From the NCBI RefSeq assembly GCF_035046505.1, contig NC_089822.1, positions 100,572,659 through 100,636,658 on the forward strand: a DNA stretch of 64,000 nt, in the 5' to 3' direction. Both the position numbers and the translations under genes were made by a program. Every line of letters begins with the position of its first letter. The first letter of the stretch is position 1. The DNA comes from Tiliqua scincoides (taxonomy: Eukaryota > Chordata > Lepidosauria > Squamata > Scincidae). Below are positions 1 to 11,472 of this stretch, in pieces. The notes beneath the pieces were generated by a model. The model made no database searches. It was given only the letters and a program-made list of their open reading frames with translations, and was not told the DNA's origin.

Positions 1-120
1 GTGCAGCCACAAACCACAGGCTCAAAGTACCACTTAGATGAAAGTGTCAGATGGTCTGCCACTAGTCCTCCCCCCTGCCCCCCAAAACAAACAAAAACAA
101 ACAAACCTAAGCATACTTAC

Positions 121-206
121 CTGCTCCAGATCCTTGACAGTTCTAGTCAATGGGTGGAGAAGATATGCACAAATTCTGACCAAGTCAAAGTTGGCAAAAC
201 ATGGGC
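121..206 (-). CDS. possible orphan internal exon (unidentified)
   Basis: On the minus strand an 86-base stretch is bounded by a pyrimidine-rich acceptor (ending TTTCCTAG) and a strong donor (GTAAGTATGC). One reading frame stays open for 28 codons, containing the peptide ANFDLVRICAYLLHPL. I do not recognise the protein. An open frame of this length beside splice-like sites can arise by chance, and the exon would lie upstream of or inside the plus-strand lectin gene on the opposite strand, so support is weak. Confidence 0.2.
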
Positions 207-210
207 CTAG

Positions 211-904
211 GAAACCAGGAACCTGAAGAGGCAGCAGGCCAACAATGTATTGTCTTACTGCCCAAATCCATTTGTCTTACTTACCCAAGCCTATCAGTAG
301 ATTTATGGCAGTGGAACTCTGTTCTGTTGTTGTAAATCAGTTGCAAATGATGTGTGGTGATCATTGCTGGGGGCCATTTCTGAGCCACTGCTGCAAAGAT
401 CAGAGGCTGATGGCCTACACTGGAGCAAGTAAGCTGGTGCAGGGGTGGTGGTTCATGTGGTGGGAGGGGGAGTAATCGGGTGTGTTGGGGAAGAACCAGG
501 GGAGTGTCAGGGGGTTCATGCTGTGGCTGAGGAACCCATGGTGATGACAGCTGAGAATGTTAGGTCTGCCTCCACCGCAGAGGCAGGAGGATAAACAGAA
601 GTTACTTTCTGCTTGTGGTTGTTCGCAGATGCGAAAGAGGACAGAGCTCCTCTATGTTTACTAGGAAGAGGTCTGGGGGCTGGTGTAGCTTTCCTTACTC
701 CTGCACGACAGGAGTGTTTGCGTGACAAACAAATGCTAACTGAAATATCTAAATATATAGGACTAAACTAAAAACATAGGACCCTTCCTTTTCTTTGCGT
801 CTGGCCACTGAAGTAGTTGTAATTTTGTAACAATTGCAATTTTCTCTGATCTTCCAAAGAATCTTTGAATTCCCCATTTAATTATTATTATTTTTTCTTG
901 ACAG
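211..904. other. no recognised feature; probable intron of the plus-strand lectin gene
   Basis: I looked here for the first CTLD exon expected just 5' of the exon at 905 (Cys, then FxGxCYFF, then Trp, then Cys and LAIV). I found none on the plus strand, so the missing 5' exons probably lie before position 1. A pyrimidine-rich tract leads into the acceptor at 904. Confidence 0.4.
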
Positions 905-3900
905 GAGTTTATTCACAATAAGACAGAAATGGGCAATTATTATATTGGATTAACATTGGAAGCAAATGGGAATGAAATGAAGTGGCTCTGGGAAGATGGA
1001 ACAGAACTCGACAAGTCCCTGTACGTTTCATATTCTCCTTCAGAATATTTTCTAACAAGAGGGTTACCCAGGGTGACCTGTTGTCAAGGAAGAGAGGAAT
1101 CTTATTTGTTTAGTAGTTGTACAAAAGAAGGAATTTCAGCAATTCAACTTTTCTACCCTATACCTGCCAAATGTCTTCTTCTCCATAAATCTTAAAGATG
1201 CAAGCTCACATTTCATAAGAAGGCTCTTATAATATCTCTGCTGTAGTGCTTAGAATCACTGTTTTTGACTGAAAGCTCCTTCCCTCTGTTTTCATCTACT
1301 TGGAAACAGCCTGCCCTCCTCAGATTTAAAAGCACAGTGAATGTCTTCCTTGGGTTGGAGGTGTTTTAGAAAAACATAGTTATCTTATAGTACGTGTTCA
1401 GCTTGAAGAGTACAAAATGAACCTCATCACTGGAAAGAGTATATTGTGTGTTATTGAGCGGTACAGCCATCTGTTCACGCTACTACTTATTGATGCTTTA
1501 TACTGTTATGACAGGTACATGCATATATTCATATGTTAATAATATTTTAAAAATGAGCCTTGTTAGCTGAAGCATGAAAAATGGCAACCTGTACACTGCA
1601 GGGTGCCTTGCCTGGCGCATGTGCCGCTAGAGACAAGGTGGGATCTGCCTGCCGAAATAACAGAGATTTATCTTCTAGAGCAGGGGTGCCCAAACCCTGG
1701 CCCTGGGGCCACTTGTCTCCAATGAGTCTCCAATGAGACTCTGGCCCTCCGGAGATTTGCACTGGCCCGACACAACTGCTCTCAGCATGAGTGTGACTGT
1801 TTGACGTCTCGCGTGAGCTGTGGGATGAGGGCTCCTTCCACTGCTTCTTGTTTCACGTCTGTGATGCAGCAGCAGCACCAAAGGAAAGGGCAGCCTTGCT
1901 TTGTGCAAGGTCTTTTATAGGCCTTGAGCTATTGCAAGACCTTCATTCATTCATTCATATAAGTTCATCTTTAATATATTCATTTATGTACACTTATGTA
2001 AATTTATTCAAATTTGAAATGTAAATTAATTCTTCCCCCCCAGCCCCCGACACAGTGTCAGAGAGATGATGTGGCCCTCCTGCCAAAAACTTTGGACAGC
2101 CCTGTTCTAGAGAAATGGGGAACAGAGCTAAAACTTGAAGAAGGACCTATCAGCTATCAGTACCAAAATGTTAAAGCAGTACCCCTAAAATCTCCTCCAA
2201 AGACAAAATAAGGGCAGAGATTTACCAGAAGTAAAAGAATTATCTCAGAGTCAAGACTATCTCTGGTCAGTAGGAACTATTGGAGAATATAGTGTAAGGC
2301 ACCTGTGCTCCTTTGCCTTGGTTACCTAAGATACCTCCCTGCAATGTCAGAGTTTGTGGAGGAACATGAAATTCCATAGGTGGTTTTGTACTGCTGGGGA
2401 TGGCAGGGCTTGCACTGGCAGTAGATTATTTTGCAGGGGTGGGCTGTATAAAAGGAAGGTATTCTGATTTAGAAGAGGTCAACAACCCTACTACAACATG
2501 CTTTAGTAAATATTCATAGCAAACACCAAGACTTGTGAAGTGTGAGGGATCAAACTAGACATCGCGATGGAGATACTTGACTGTGTCTCCATCTCTTTTA
2601 AGGTTTCCCAAAGAATGCTGTCCTTCTGAAGCCACTGTTTGCCCTATCAGTGAAATAATGCAGGTGCATGAAAGGAGCAAATAGGAATATTAGGAAAATG
2701 ATGTGAGAGGACATGGTTAACCCCTATCTCCCATGCTGTGGGCCCAACCCAGATCAACCCAGCTTCTGTTAGCTGTTGGAGGAAATTAAAAGTAGTTTCT
2801 TCTTTGGGGGGAAGCAGAGTCACTTAAGCAGCAGATACCTTTGGGTATCACCCCAGGGAACCTCCCTCACCCGGCTGACTGCTAATCAATAAAAAAGACA
2901 AAGAGGCAATGGCTTGTTAAAGTTGCAAAAAAAAGTTATTTACTTACAGTTCCATTGAGTGTATATTTACAGCAGCTGATTAGGATCAGAGGTTCAGCTA
3001 ACACTTAGAGATAGCAAGGCCCTAGAGCTGCCTTGCCCTGCATGCCTTGTGCTCAAGATGGCCTGGGCATCAGAGCCCTGGTGTGCATCATCTTAACAGG
3101 TCGGTGGTCAGAGGATAAGAGGAAGTGCTCAGAGGAGAAGGAAAGGATAAAGGGTTAGGGCCACACCCCACGAGGATCACAGAGAGAACAGGTAGAAAGG
3201 TCAGATTCACTGGGCCACAGCTTGACCCCCTCTGGACAGCATCCTGCCCCCTCTGGACAGCAGTTGCACCAACTCCAACATTAGCAAACTTTTAAAGATG
3301 CTTGAAGTGCATGCGTCTCCATAATCACATCTAGTGTGCCCCGAAGCTACAAATGAAATTTCAAATATTTGTGACATCTTCGGATCCACTCTTCCTTCTG
3401 TACTTTCCAAAAGGAAATGGATAAGGCATCAATGCTCTTTCAAACAAGTTCCTGTTCCTGTTGATGTCTCCAAATCCATGCTTGGGGACAATTTTGACAG
3501 TGTGTGATAACTCGAAGACAGAATCTGTGGGGTTGTACATGGTTTTCAGGTAGACAGCTATTCTGAGCAGTGCTCCATATGCACACCTCTGTGATTCAAT
3601 AGTTTCTACCTTGCTTGTACTTCTAATTTCTCTTGGAGACATCAGCACAAACAGAACCAGCCTGAAATTTCTCATGTTCTTCTTTATGAAGATGACATTG
3701 GCCAAGAAACCGTGCTACACTGGCAGGGGATGCTTGCCATACCACATGCAACCTCTGTAAAAAAAAATGCTACCAGTGATGATATTTCATGTGCAGCATC
3801 AGGGTCAATAAGCCAAATCTTAGTAGTGCCGTCTGGTTCCCCCAATTGCCAAACCGAAAGGTAAAACTCTGTGGGAGTGGTCAAGCAACACTATCCCTTG

Positions 3901-4287
3901 GCTGTAGGCTATTTTTGCTATGAGGGGCTTGGGACTTTATTCCATCCTTCCAGTCCTTCATCAAAGCGGCCCTCAAACAAAATTAGTTACTGATCAAGAC
4001 CTTAAACTGCAAGTGCATGCACACTTTCCTGGGAGCAAGCCCCACTGGACACATGGGAGCAAGCCCCATTGGATGTGTCAGTAGGCATGCATAGGAGCCT
4101 ATGATTGTTGGTTTTGTTTAGTAGTTCCATGCCTCACTTTCTTCATTACTCTGGCATCCCTTTTTTGCACAGGTTTTCTATGAGACCAGCTACGATGGAT
4201 GAAGAGTGTGCAACTATCAGGGCCGGAGAAGTGAGACCAGTGTCATGCCACCAGCAAAGCCATTGGATCTGTGAGAAGATGGGATAA
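905..4287 (+). CDS. CLEC5A-like C-type lectin, 3' two exons (5' part outside window)
   Basis: Two exons can be read: 905-1020 and 4173-4287. The first follows a TTTTTTCTTGACAG acceptor, starts in phase 0 and ends in phase 2 at a GTACGT donor. It carries the CTLD core YYIGL and the Trp-x-Trp stretch MKWLWEDG. The second follows TTTTTTGCACAG and restores phase. It contains DEECATI, then VSC and HWICEKMG, and stops at TAA. Those three cysteines are the usual CTLD second-half set. No EPN/QPD or WND calcium motif is present, as in NK-receptor-type lectins. Phases and the FS...C...WICEK ending match the last two exons of the CLEC5A gene at 11473-17908, so I infer a paralogue. The membrane-anchor and first CTLD exons were not found in the window, so ligand and partner cannot be stated. 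A hAT element (1681-2104) sits in the intron. Confidence 0.75.
1681..2104. mobile_element. hAT-type MITE with 8-bp target duplication
   Basis: The ends are CAGGGGTGCCCAAA and TTTGGACAGCCCTG, an imperfect inverted pair. They are flanked by a perfect 8-bp duplication TTCTAGAG (1673-1680 and 2105-2112), the hAT signature. No transposase is present. Related copies lie at 27593 and 55082, and a more distant one at 10003. Confidence 0.9.
3207..3884 (-). other. unidentified protein-like patch (possible decayed pseudogene)
   Basis: Three overlapping minus-strand open stretches (3684-3884, 3361-3705, 3207-3410) succeed each other in different frames. They read like pieces of one decayed coding sequence, for example WLIDPDAAHEISSL and VYLKTMYNPTDSVFEL. 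I do not recognise the family. It may be an old processed copy, a transposon remnant or chance. It lies in the intron of the plus-strand lectin gene. Confidence 0.2.
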
Positions 4288-4362
4288 TTTGTTAGACAGG
4301 AAGTGTCCAATGCAGTGACATAATGGGGAAGGAGACAAGACTGTGGACATCCATTCTTGCAA

Positions 4363-4368
4363 ATTAAA
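4363..4368 (+). promoter_or_regulatory. candidate poly(A) signal ATTAAA for the CLEC5A-like gene
   Basis: ATTAAA, the common variant of AATAAA, lies 76 bases after the TAA stop of the plus-strand lectin gene. It is the only reasonable signal before the next coding exon at 4386. Confidence 0.35.
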
Positions 4369-4385
4369 AATGTGGTACCACCATC

Positions 4386-4535
4386 ATGACTGCACTCTAT
4401 GGCCTGCTGTTTATTATTGTAACTGCTGCTTCTGGGGTGATTATTTATATTGCTCTAGGAACGTACATTATACGTTATCCTGTGAATGAAAAGGACAGGC
4501 CCTTGCCCCAAGAAAGCAGTCCAGCTTACTATCTA
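4386..4535 (+). CDS. putative first coding exon of an unidentified type II membrane protein
   Basis: An ATG opens exactly 50 codons and ends at a consensus donor (CTATCTA then GTAAGT) in phase 0. The peptide begins MTALYGLLFIIVTAASG and contains about 25 hydrophobic residues (roughly 5-29), then the basic/polar stretch RYPVNEKDRPLPQESS, as in a signal-anchor of a type II protein. It begins only 98 bases after the stop of the CLEC5A-like gene on the same strand. The anchor lacks the charged residue used by DAP12-coupled lectins, so I do not think it is a CLEC5A first exon. I could not find a convincing second exon downstream. It could be an orphan exon, a new gene or a chance ORF. Confidence 0.4.
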
Positions 4536-4948
4536 GTAAGTTTTGCCTGTGAAACACCTTCTAGTTTGGATTATTTGAGATACAGTGATACTCGTATATA
4601 CTCCCTCCTTGCATGGGGAGTCGTGAGGGAGCTGGGATCATTGGACACAATGGTATTAAGTGGGAATCTATAAGGACTTGTGAGGGAAGGAGAGGAAAAA
4701 TAATTATTTTATACTTTTGTCCTCTTCTTTAACCTTGCGGTAAAATGATAACTGGGAGGAGGGCTGATATTGGGCTCATATTCAACTTTGAACTCAATCT
4801 TCCCTCCTATGAGGGTATATATGGATAATATATCATATATAGTTGTATATAGATTGGGCCTGTGGCACAGGTGGAGGAGGGCTTTAATACCTTGCCTCCA
4901 TGCAGTTTTCCCACTGAAGATCCCCCTGAAGGTGGAATTGTTTAGGCT

Positions 4949-5138
4949 ATTTGGGGTCCAGTCTTATTCAACTTTAAAGCGCAGGTGCTGCCACAATGCA
5001 GCCCCAAGGTAAGGGAACAAATGTTCCCATGCCTTGAGGAGGCCTCTGTGATGGCCTCCCCACCACAGGATGCAGTGCATGCCCCATTGGTACAGCTGTG
5101 CTGTTACTGGAAAATTGGACAGGATTGGGCCTTTAGTC
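4949..5138. repeat. MITE-like copy, (G)GNCCAATCCTA-terminus family
   Basis: It starts GGTCCAGTCTTATTCAAC and ends TTGGACAGGATTGGGCC, an inverted pair. The body (CCACAATGCAGCC, GGTAAGGGAACAAA, GAGGCCTCTGTGATGGCC) is shared with the copies at 18022 and 18331. Confidence 0.7.
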
Positions 5139-6570
5139 CTTCACGGCACCTTCAAGAGCAAACAGCAACTTCGGGGAGGATTTTTGGCCAGAAAATGGTG
5201 TTAGGGCATTAACTTTATCCATGCCAATCTTTATGAAGAACTGCCTCACGGACCATGGCCTAGGATCATGGAGAACCATTGCCAGCCAGAATAACCTGCA
5301 CCCAACTGAAGGCAGTGTGGTATGAGCAACAAGCTTAAAACCTGGAAAAAGTAATGATAGGCTTACTAGCACATACAAAGCAGTGCAGAATATTGCAGAT
5401 TCAAAGGAGAAGGCATACAGATGACAAAGAGCCGCTAGCGGTGTGGGCGGAGAACACTTGCAATGAAATGTTGACGGGTTTCTACTCAGCAAGTGGGAGG
5501 GAGAGCTACAAGTGCAGCTTGTCACGCAAGGCTGAGGGAAGCCGCACCTGCCAAAATCCCCTTTTACTCAACCACAGCAGAAGCTCACGCCATCCTCCTT
5601 GGTCTGTGGTCACCCTAAGCATCATCAAAACAATAGTATGTCTGTGCCAACAATTTCTTTTCATATTGTGTGACTGTTGCAAGGCTGATAAGCAGCAACT
5701 TAAGAACAACTTGGTACACAGGGATGAAGGTTCACAGGCTTTTATTTGAATTGTATATAATTGGTCCACGGGACTCATGTCCAAAGCATGGACCTGGTTT
5801 TGACCGTGTCCCAAACTCTTATACGACTCTTGGCCCTTTGTCTGAAAATCTAGACTTCCCATTTGTTGAAAATTTGACATCATAAATGGGGCTAATTCCT
5901 AATAGGATATAGATAAGATACCATTTACATAAAAGATAGAAAATAGGTGGGCAATAAGTGGGCAAAACCATTGATTGGCTCTGATTTACATACAGGTGGG
6001 GTTTCACCTTAAAACTTAGCCAAAATTACACAATTTCCAAAAGTTTTCAAAAACCAGTAGGGGTTGCTATAATATCATTTTATCCAGTACTGACCCAGTG
6101 CTGACCCTTATACATATCCATCAATCCAATTAGGGACTTCCTTGACAGGTCTCCGCACCATCCTCATTAAGAGATGACACAATGTATTGTGACTAGTATC
6201 GTTATATTTTCTCTGCATGCCTTTCTCCTATGCTAATGTCAACATAGAAACACCTGTGAAGCCTTCTGTTAAGGCTTTTGTCTGTTCTTAAGACTTTTCT
6301 AAAATCAAGCAAACCTTTGGTTCCATAAGAACTACTTTTCCATAAGAACTACTTTTATGCCTAATATGCTCCCATATATGAATTACAACTAGGGTAAAGA
6401 CTATTTTGCCTAGCTTTTGCATATATATATATAGGCAAAAAAAAAAAAGCCTGCCTGGGACTGAACTTTGAGGAGTTTTGCAGCCTCAACTGGCCCCCCT
6501 TTTGGCAACTGGCAACCAACCTTTATATTTTGCAGCCATGGAGCACCTCCCCACCTAAAGAAGAAAAAAA
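5139..6570. other. intergenic, nothing recognised
   Basis: This stretch lies between the two lectin genes. It holds only short open frames on both strands, with no splice-supported exon, and AT-rich low-complexity DNA near 6420-6450. Confidence 0.4.
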
Positions 6571-6587
6571 TTATTCCTTATGGGGAT

Positions 6588-6652
6588 TTGAACTCCCAAC
6601 CTCTGGCTCCACAAACTAGCAGTTTAGCAATTGAGCCATAGGAGCTCCTAAA
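6588..6652 (-). repeat. tRNA-like sequence (tRNA pseudogene or SINE head)
   Basis: On the minus strand TGGCTCAATTG fits the pol III A box and AGTTCAAATCC fits the B box. The outer ends TCCTATGG and CCATAAGGA can pair as an acceptor stem with one bulge. The anticodon arm is poor and there is no good evidence of a functional tRNA. Confidence 0.5.
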
Positions 6653-6722
6653 CTCAAAGTGTTTGGAACTAATACTTGAGATACTGATGGCCACCAGCTG
6701 GGTTCAAGACCAATGGAGAGGG

Positions 6723-6928
6723 TGCTGGGCTGTGGAGCACAAGGTCAGAGGTTTGAATCCTGCCTTAGCCAGCAGTGCAAAAAGCACTTTTGACTACAGG
6801 AATTCCTATAGGCCAATGCTGGCTGTGGAGCATGGGGTTGGAGGTTCGAATCCTCTGCTAGCCAGCAGGGCAAAAAAAAAAAAGGGGTGGAGTTGGAGAT
6901 TTGAATCCTGCCCTAGCCAGCAGCGCAA
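6723..6928 (+). repeat. tandem tRNA-like minihelix units with A-rich tails
   Basis: Three units follow each other: 6723-6774, 6817-6867 and about 6893-6921. The middle one has an 8-bp outer stem (TGCTGGCT with AGCCAGCA) enclosing a T-arm-like hairpin GAGGTTCGAATCCTC at 6841-6855. Each unit ends in GCCAGCAG followed by an A-rich run (GTGCAAAAAG, GGGCAAAAAAAAAAAA, GCGCAAAAAAAA). The A box and anticodon arm are absent or too short, so these are not tRNA genes. They look like retroposed 3' halves of a tRNA-derived element. Confidence 0.5.
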
Positions 6929-6969
6929 AAAAAAGGGTGGAGCTAGTGGGGAGAAAAAAGGTGCTGGAA

Positions 6970-8697
6970 TGCCATTCCGGTGCGTTCTATTACAAAAAAA
7001 GCCTTGTCCTTAGCAAGACGTGTACTTCTGCCAAGATGAAGCCTATCTCTTCGTTGCACTATCCTTTCTAAATTCCAAAGTGTATAACACAGCCTTTGAG
7101 GCCCCAAAGTCCCAGCTTCTGTAAAACTTCTGTGAAACTAACAAACAGCTTCCAAAATGATTATTTCAAGCAGCTTTTCTGTGAGACTAACAATTTGCTT
7201 TTAGATAAAAACAGCTTTTACTATTCTGTGTGCCTTTCATGCTTTAGCAGTGTGGCTTTTAAGCTTTTGCCCCAATGGCACATTACCCTGGTTATTCTGT
7301 CACCTTCCATCATAACCAGACCACTCATATCTCTGTTAGCATGCAAGGGCATGTTAATGGTATCTCTCCCCCCCCCCCCCCGACGATTCTTTGAGTCAGC
7401 ATTTTTAAAAACTGAAATGCATGCACGCGAGGACCAGTTGCATGGGCTTCAATGTGTGTGTTTTGCTAACAAAGCAAAATAGCATAGGGTAGTTCTGAAT
7501 TTTTTTTGAAACACCACATACTATTCAGAAAAAAAAAATTCTGAAACCAAATGTCAATGAGTCTACGACATGGACATTTTTGTCCATGAGTCACCCACCA
7601 AGCAGAACGTTCTGTCACCAAATAAAGGAAGTTGGTGGTTTTCTTAACCATGTGATTTGCAAAAGGAAACGTTTGTGGTTTCACTGCTTCATCAAGAAGA
7701 ACTTACTCTTGTTACTAGTCTTGCTTGTGTTACTCACTTGGCCCTCTTTTCCGAACTGGTAATTCCAGTTCCAGTACAGGGTTCCGTTTGCTTTGGGTAA
7801 AAGAACACCGGTGACTTGTGGTGTCTTTGAGGTATTTATTCTAACAACAAGTAAACAAGCAGAGGATTGTGGGAGCCAATCCATGCCTCTAAGCTGACAA
7901 GATGGCCACTCATCTTACATTGGTCGCCAGAGTGAGTAACTGGACCCAAAGGACACTTCAGCTCTCTCTGGCTCTCAGTGGAAACCGCAAAATGGGCTCC
8001 TAACCCAAGTTGCTTTTTTTCTGCCTCTTCCTCTCTGTTCAAACTGCAAAACTGCCTCTTTGGTACACATACATTTGCAGTACCCAGGTCCCAGACCTTG
8101 CATTTAAATACAGAGTGGTCTATTTGGAAACACACACACACTCTCTCGCTCTCCCATTAAACATTCTAGCATGTCATCAGGCTAGATCACCTTTGGACCA
8201 GCTACAGCAAAATCTGTGTGACGTGTTCTACTTACTATACCTGCAAATGAGTATTCTGCTATATCTCATTAAAACCCAATAGAATACAGTACCATTCTTT
8301 TGGTCAGCCATCTTTTATGAACAGTTCTCTAGCGTTTCCTTTTAACCCTTTTAGTTGGCTCTTGGTTTCTTACTCTTTGTGTCACTCCCTCCCCCTCTTG
8401 GATTCTGCCAATCTGAAGTCTTCCTCTTGACTTGGACAGTTTCTTGACCCTCCAACTTGACTGGTCATCTCTAGTAGCCCTATCCGCTCCTGTCTCCGGT
8501 CGGTCCTGGCACCATGATGTCATGCTACAATTGATATTATACTATAATTGATGGCCATGGAATGTATGACATTCTTTCCAAAAGGTCAAGGAAGTGTAGC
8601 ATGCATTTCTGAATCCTTACGCTTTGTTTGAAGCTGAAAACTATCATATTAACTTCAACCATGTCGGAATCTCACCTGTCTTCAACCATGTTCTTTG
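6970..8697. other. intergenic, nothing recognised apart from a C run
   Basis: I found no exon with credible splice sites and no terminal repeats. A GGNAACAGGGTTCC-type stretch near 7760-7790 has no paired end. Confidence 0.35.
7370..7381. repeat. poly(C) tract
   Basis: Simple C run on the plus strand. Confidence 0.8.
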
Positions 8698-8705
8698 GTT
8701 CACTC

Positions 8706-8859
8706 CACTAGTGTTCCTAGAGTTGGTGGGCAAAGCAGTAAGTTTTGCAGGGCACTTCCACATCTTGCCCTCTGACGGCAAGGGGGAAGGGCAGCTTACA
8801 AGGCATGGTGAGGCTCCCTGCAAAACTCACCACTTTGCTCCCCTCTAGGAACACCACTG
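8706..8859. mobile_element. short hAT-type hairpin MITE
   Basis: Left end CACTAGTGTTCCTAGAG pairs with right end CTCTAGGAACACCACTG. The inner arms (GTAAGTTTTGCAGGG and CCCTGCAAAACTCAC) also pair, so the whole 154-bp unit can fold as a hairpin. The flanks GTTCACTC and GTACACTC form an 8-bp duplication with one mismatch. Confidence 0.8.
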
Positions 8860-8862
8860 GTA

Positions 8863-8863
<1 letters not shown>

Positions 8864-8908
<45 letters not shown>
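8864..8908. repeat. (TC)n microsatellite
   Basis: About 22 CT dinucleotides, directly after the MITE at 8706-8859. Confidence 0.95.
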
Positions 8909-8913
<5 letters not shown>

Positions 8914-9213
8914 TCTAACATCTCTTAAAACTTAAAATTATTCATGACAAACAGGGTTCCTTACACCCATGACAATTGAAACAAAGTTGTTTTTCAAATT
9001 AAAGTTGGAGGCGTACTTCACTCTTCCTGCCTGCCTCCCCTGCATGGTCGACTTTTATTAGCATGAAAAAAAAGAAATTGCCTACCTTTGAAGGAACCTA
9101 TCCCATAGGCTTCTGCATGAGTTATTCTGGTGTACAGAAGGAGGAGTCCAGATAAACATTCTCACTGAGAAACCTGAATGGGGGTGTTATTGAATGGGGA
9201 GAGGTAACAGTTG

Positions 9214-9460
9214 TGTACCTGCCATAGGCTGACCTGGGGCAAATTCTGGTTTGCCAGAAGCACAGTTTATAGCACCGGGGAACCTCACAGAGGTTTCCCT
9301 GGCATGGGAGGAGGTTGCTTGAGGCTCCGTGAGCCTCTAGTAAGTAGGGGGGTGGATTTCTGCCAGAGGGGGCGGTGACAGCCTGTGGGGGGTGCCATGG
9401 TAGAGCTTTGCCCCAGGTGCGGGGCTGCGGAGGTCCGCGGCTGAGGGGTAGCACTCCAGG
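9214..9460. repeat. fragment related to the hAT-like element at 38801
   Basis: It shares ordered blocks with 38801-39118 (CTGGGGCAAA, CCAGAAGCACAGTTTA, GTGGATTT, GGGGGGTGCC, TGCCCCAGGTGCGGGGCTG). No intact terminal repeat is seen. Confidence 0.5.
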
Positions 9461-10002
9461 GCTTCTCTTACAGCAGAAATGGTGACGTCATCAGCAAGAG
9501 AACTCAGGTGCTGCCTCTGAAGCTTTTTCAAAAGCTCCAAGTGAAACATCAGGGTCAGGAGGAGACAAATTAGGAAATTTGCCTAGGGGTATAAGTTAAT
9601 GATTAGATCAGCATTTTTCAGATTGTTCCGCAAGACCCCTTTGGGGGCTCCACCAACATTCTGCCAAAAATCACCACCCATTCCCTGGTGGTCTTCCCGT
9701 GCTTCTCTTGCCCACCAATGAGAAGGCCGAGTGTGCAGCTCATCACACCTTCTCAGCAACTGTAGCAACTGGTGTGTGAGTCAGAGCCTTGTGAGTGCTC
9801 CATCTTCCTTTCCTCTCACCATGCATACAGGTAGGATGAGCATGAGCAATGATGTGCACTGTGTGTGTCTCTGCATCCTCCTCCTCCTCTCCTCTCAGTG
9901 GCAAAGCAAAGAGTTGCCTACCCATCTCTGGGTGGGGGGGGGGGAGGAGGAAAGAGATTCCATGCAGGCAGGTAGGCAGTCCTCAGAATGCACACACTGC
10001 AC

Positions 10003-10313
10003 CAGGGGTCTCCAAATATTTTGGCCAGAGGGCCGCATGAAATATCTGGCGCAGTGCTGAGGGCCGGAAAAAATTTAAATATAAAATTTAAATAAATAAA
10101 TTAGAGATGGAACTTAGATGAATGAGTGAGCGGGCTCATTCACTCGGACTCTCTGGCCCTCAGAACACCCTCCAGACGCAATCAGAGCACAGCTCTGGTC
10201 ATGTTCAGTCGAGTGGGCCAGAGGCTTTCAGGGGACAAGAGGCTGGCCGTGGGCCGAATAGAGGCTCGCTGCGGGTCGCATCTGGCCCCTGGGCCGGGGT
10301 TTGGAGACCCCTG
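10003..10313. mobile_element. hAT-type MITE (CAGGGGTCTCCAAA termini)
   Basis: It begins CAGGGGTCTCCAAA and ends TTTGGAGACCCCTG, perfect 14-bp inverted repeats. Flanks CACTGCAC (9995-10002) and CACTACAC (10314-10321) are an 8-bp duplication with one mismatch. Internal text is related to the 1681/27593/55082 family. Confidence 0.85.
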
Positions 10314-10789
10314 CACTACACAGCTGACTCCTGGGAAGGCCAGAGAAAGCCCAGCCAGCGGGAGTGTTTGCCTCAGGGAAAGGGTTGCTTGTATGTGGAA
10401 AATGCATTGTTGTTTTCCTCAGTGCTTTCTCAGCCATCAGTAACCCCAGCGTAGCTCTCAAAACAACCAAATACAAGCCTGAAAAATATCTGTCATAGTT
10501 GGCACAATTAAGCAATACTATTATTACTCAATAATATGTACTATACAGGGTAGAGCTGCAAAGGTTTGCATACAACTATTTATTTATATTTATCAGAGGT
10601 ATTATTTAATTCCATTTTTTCAAAATTTGTGCATTTGTTTTAACTTATCGCAACCCACGACTAGAATTTGAGATGATATGAGCTGATTCTTTTCATGTGC
10701 TCTATTTCAAAGTCAATATAAGTAGCAGGGGAATAAAACACTCTAATGAAGACATTTAACGTTGATTGGGGGGAGGTATCGTCTTAATG

Positions 10790-10972
10790 CAGTGGTTCCC
10801 AAATGTTTTCACTGGCAGTTCCCTTGACCAACTGGGCCATTGGCCACAGCTCCCCATTAGGGCTACAGTCCTATATAGAGCAGTGGTTTTTTTTTTGCAA
10901 GGATTCAGCAGCTCCCCTGGTTGGTTGCCACCACTCCCCAGGGAGCCACAGCTCACAGTTTGGGAATCACCA
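10790..10972. mobile_element. short hAT-type MITE (CAGTGGTTCCCAAA termini)
   Basis: Left end CAGTGGTTCCCAAA and right end TTTGGGAATCACCA are flanked by the perfect 8-bp repeat TCTTAATG (10782-10789 and 10973-10980). At 183 bp it is non-autonomous. Confidence 0.85.
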
Positions 10973-11193
10973 TCTTAATGGGGTATGGCTGTGAGGGGCT
11001 GTCATGACAAGCTCCTGCACCTTTCCATTAACACTATACCACTGATCATGAGAGGCAGCCCCCTCTGATGGAAGGTCATTCATTTGCAGCAAGAGTGATG
11101 GATTGTTCTAGGCGCACCCCATGCAGAGATAACTGCCAAAAAAGGAGGGCAGCACCAATTCCAGGCCACAGACATTGAGATGATCCTCAGTAC

Positions 11194-11199
11194 TTTATT
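11194..11199 (-). promoter_or_regulatory. candidate poly(A) signal AATAAA of CLEC5A
   Basis: Minus-strand AATAAA 274 bases beyond the CLEC5A stop at 11473. Position and hexamer suit the end of the transcript. Confidence 0.5.
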
Positions 11200-11472
11200 T
11201 GCCTCCCAGTACCCCTAATGCATTTTGAGTGGAGCATTCTCTTCATCAGAGGCTCCTGAATGAGGCATCTCTTCAGTTTTGGGGAGAGTGTTCACTGAAT
11301 TGGTCCAATGCAAATGCTGATGACTGAGGTAGCTTGCGTGACAATGAGCATCCCTGTCCAGGACTACAGGTCATGCATTGCAACAGCTGGATTGGGGCAC
11401 AGGCTTCTCAAGAAGCTGAGTAATGAAGCTACACCTTCGAGGTGGTCGAGAATTCTCCATCCATATTGTTGC

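Noticed and set aside
929-1195. 88-codon plus-strand ORF as a separate small gene
   Set aside because: Only 905-1020 is lectin-like. It is an internal exon ending at a GTACGT donor, and the rest is intron.
6588-6652. functional tRNA gene
   Set aside because: A and B boxes fit but the anticodon arm is poor and the acceptor stem has a bulge.
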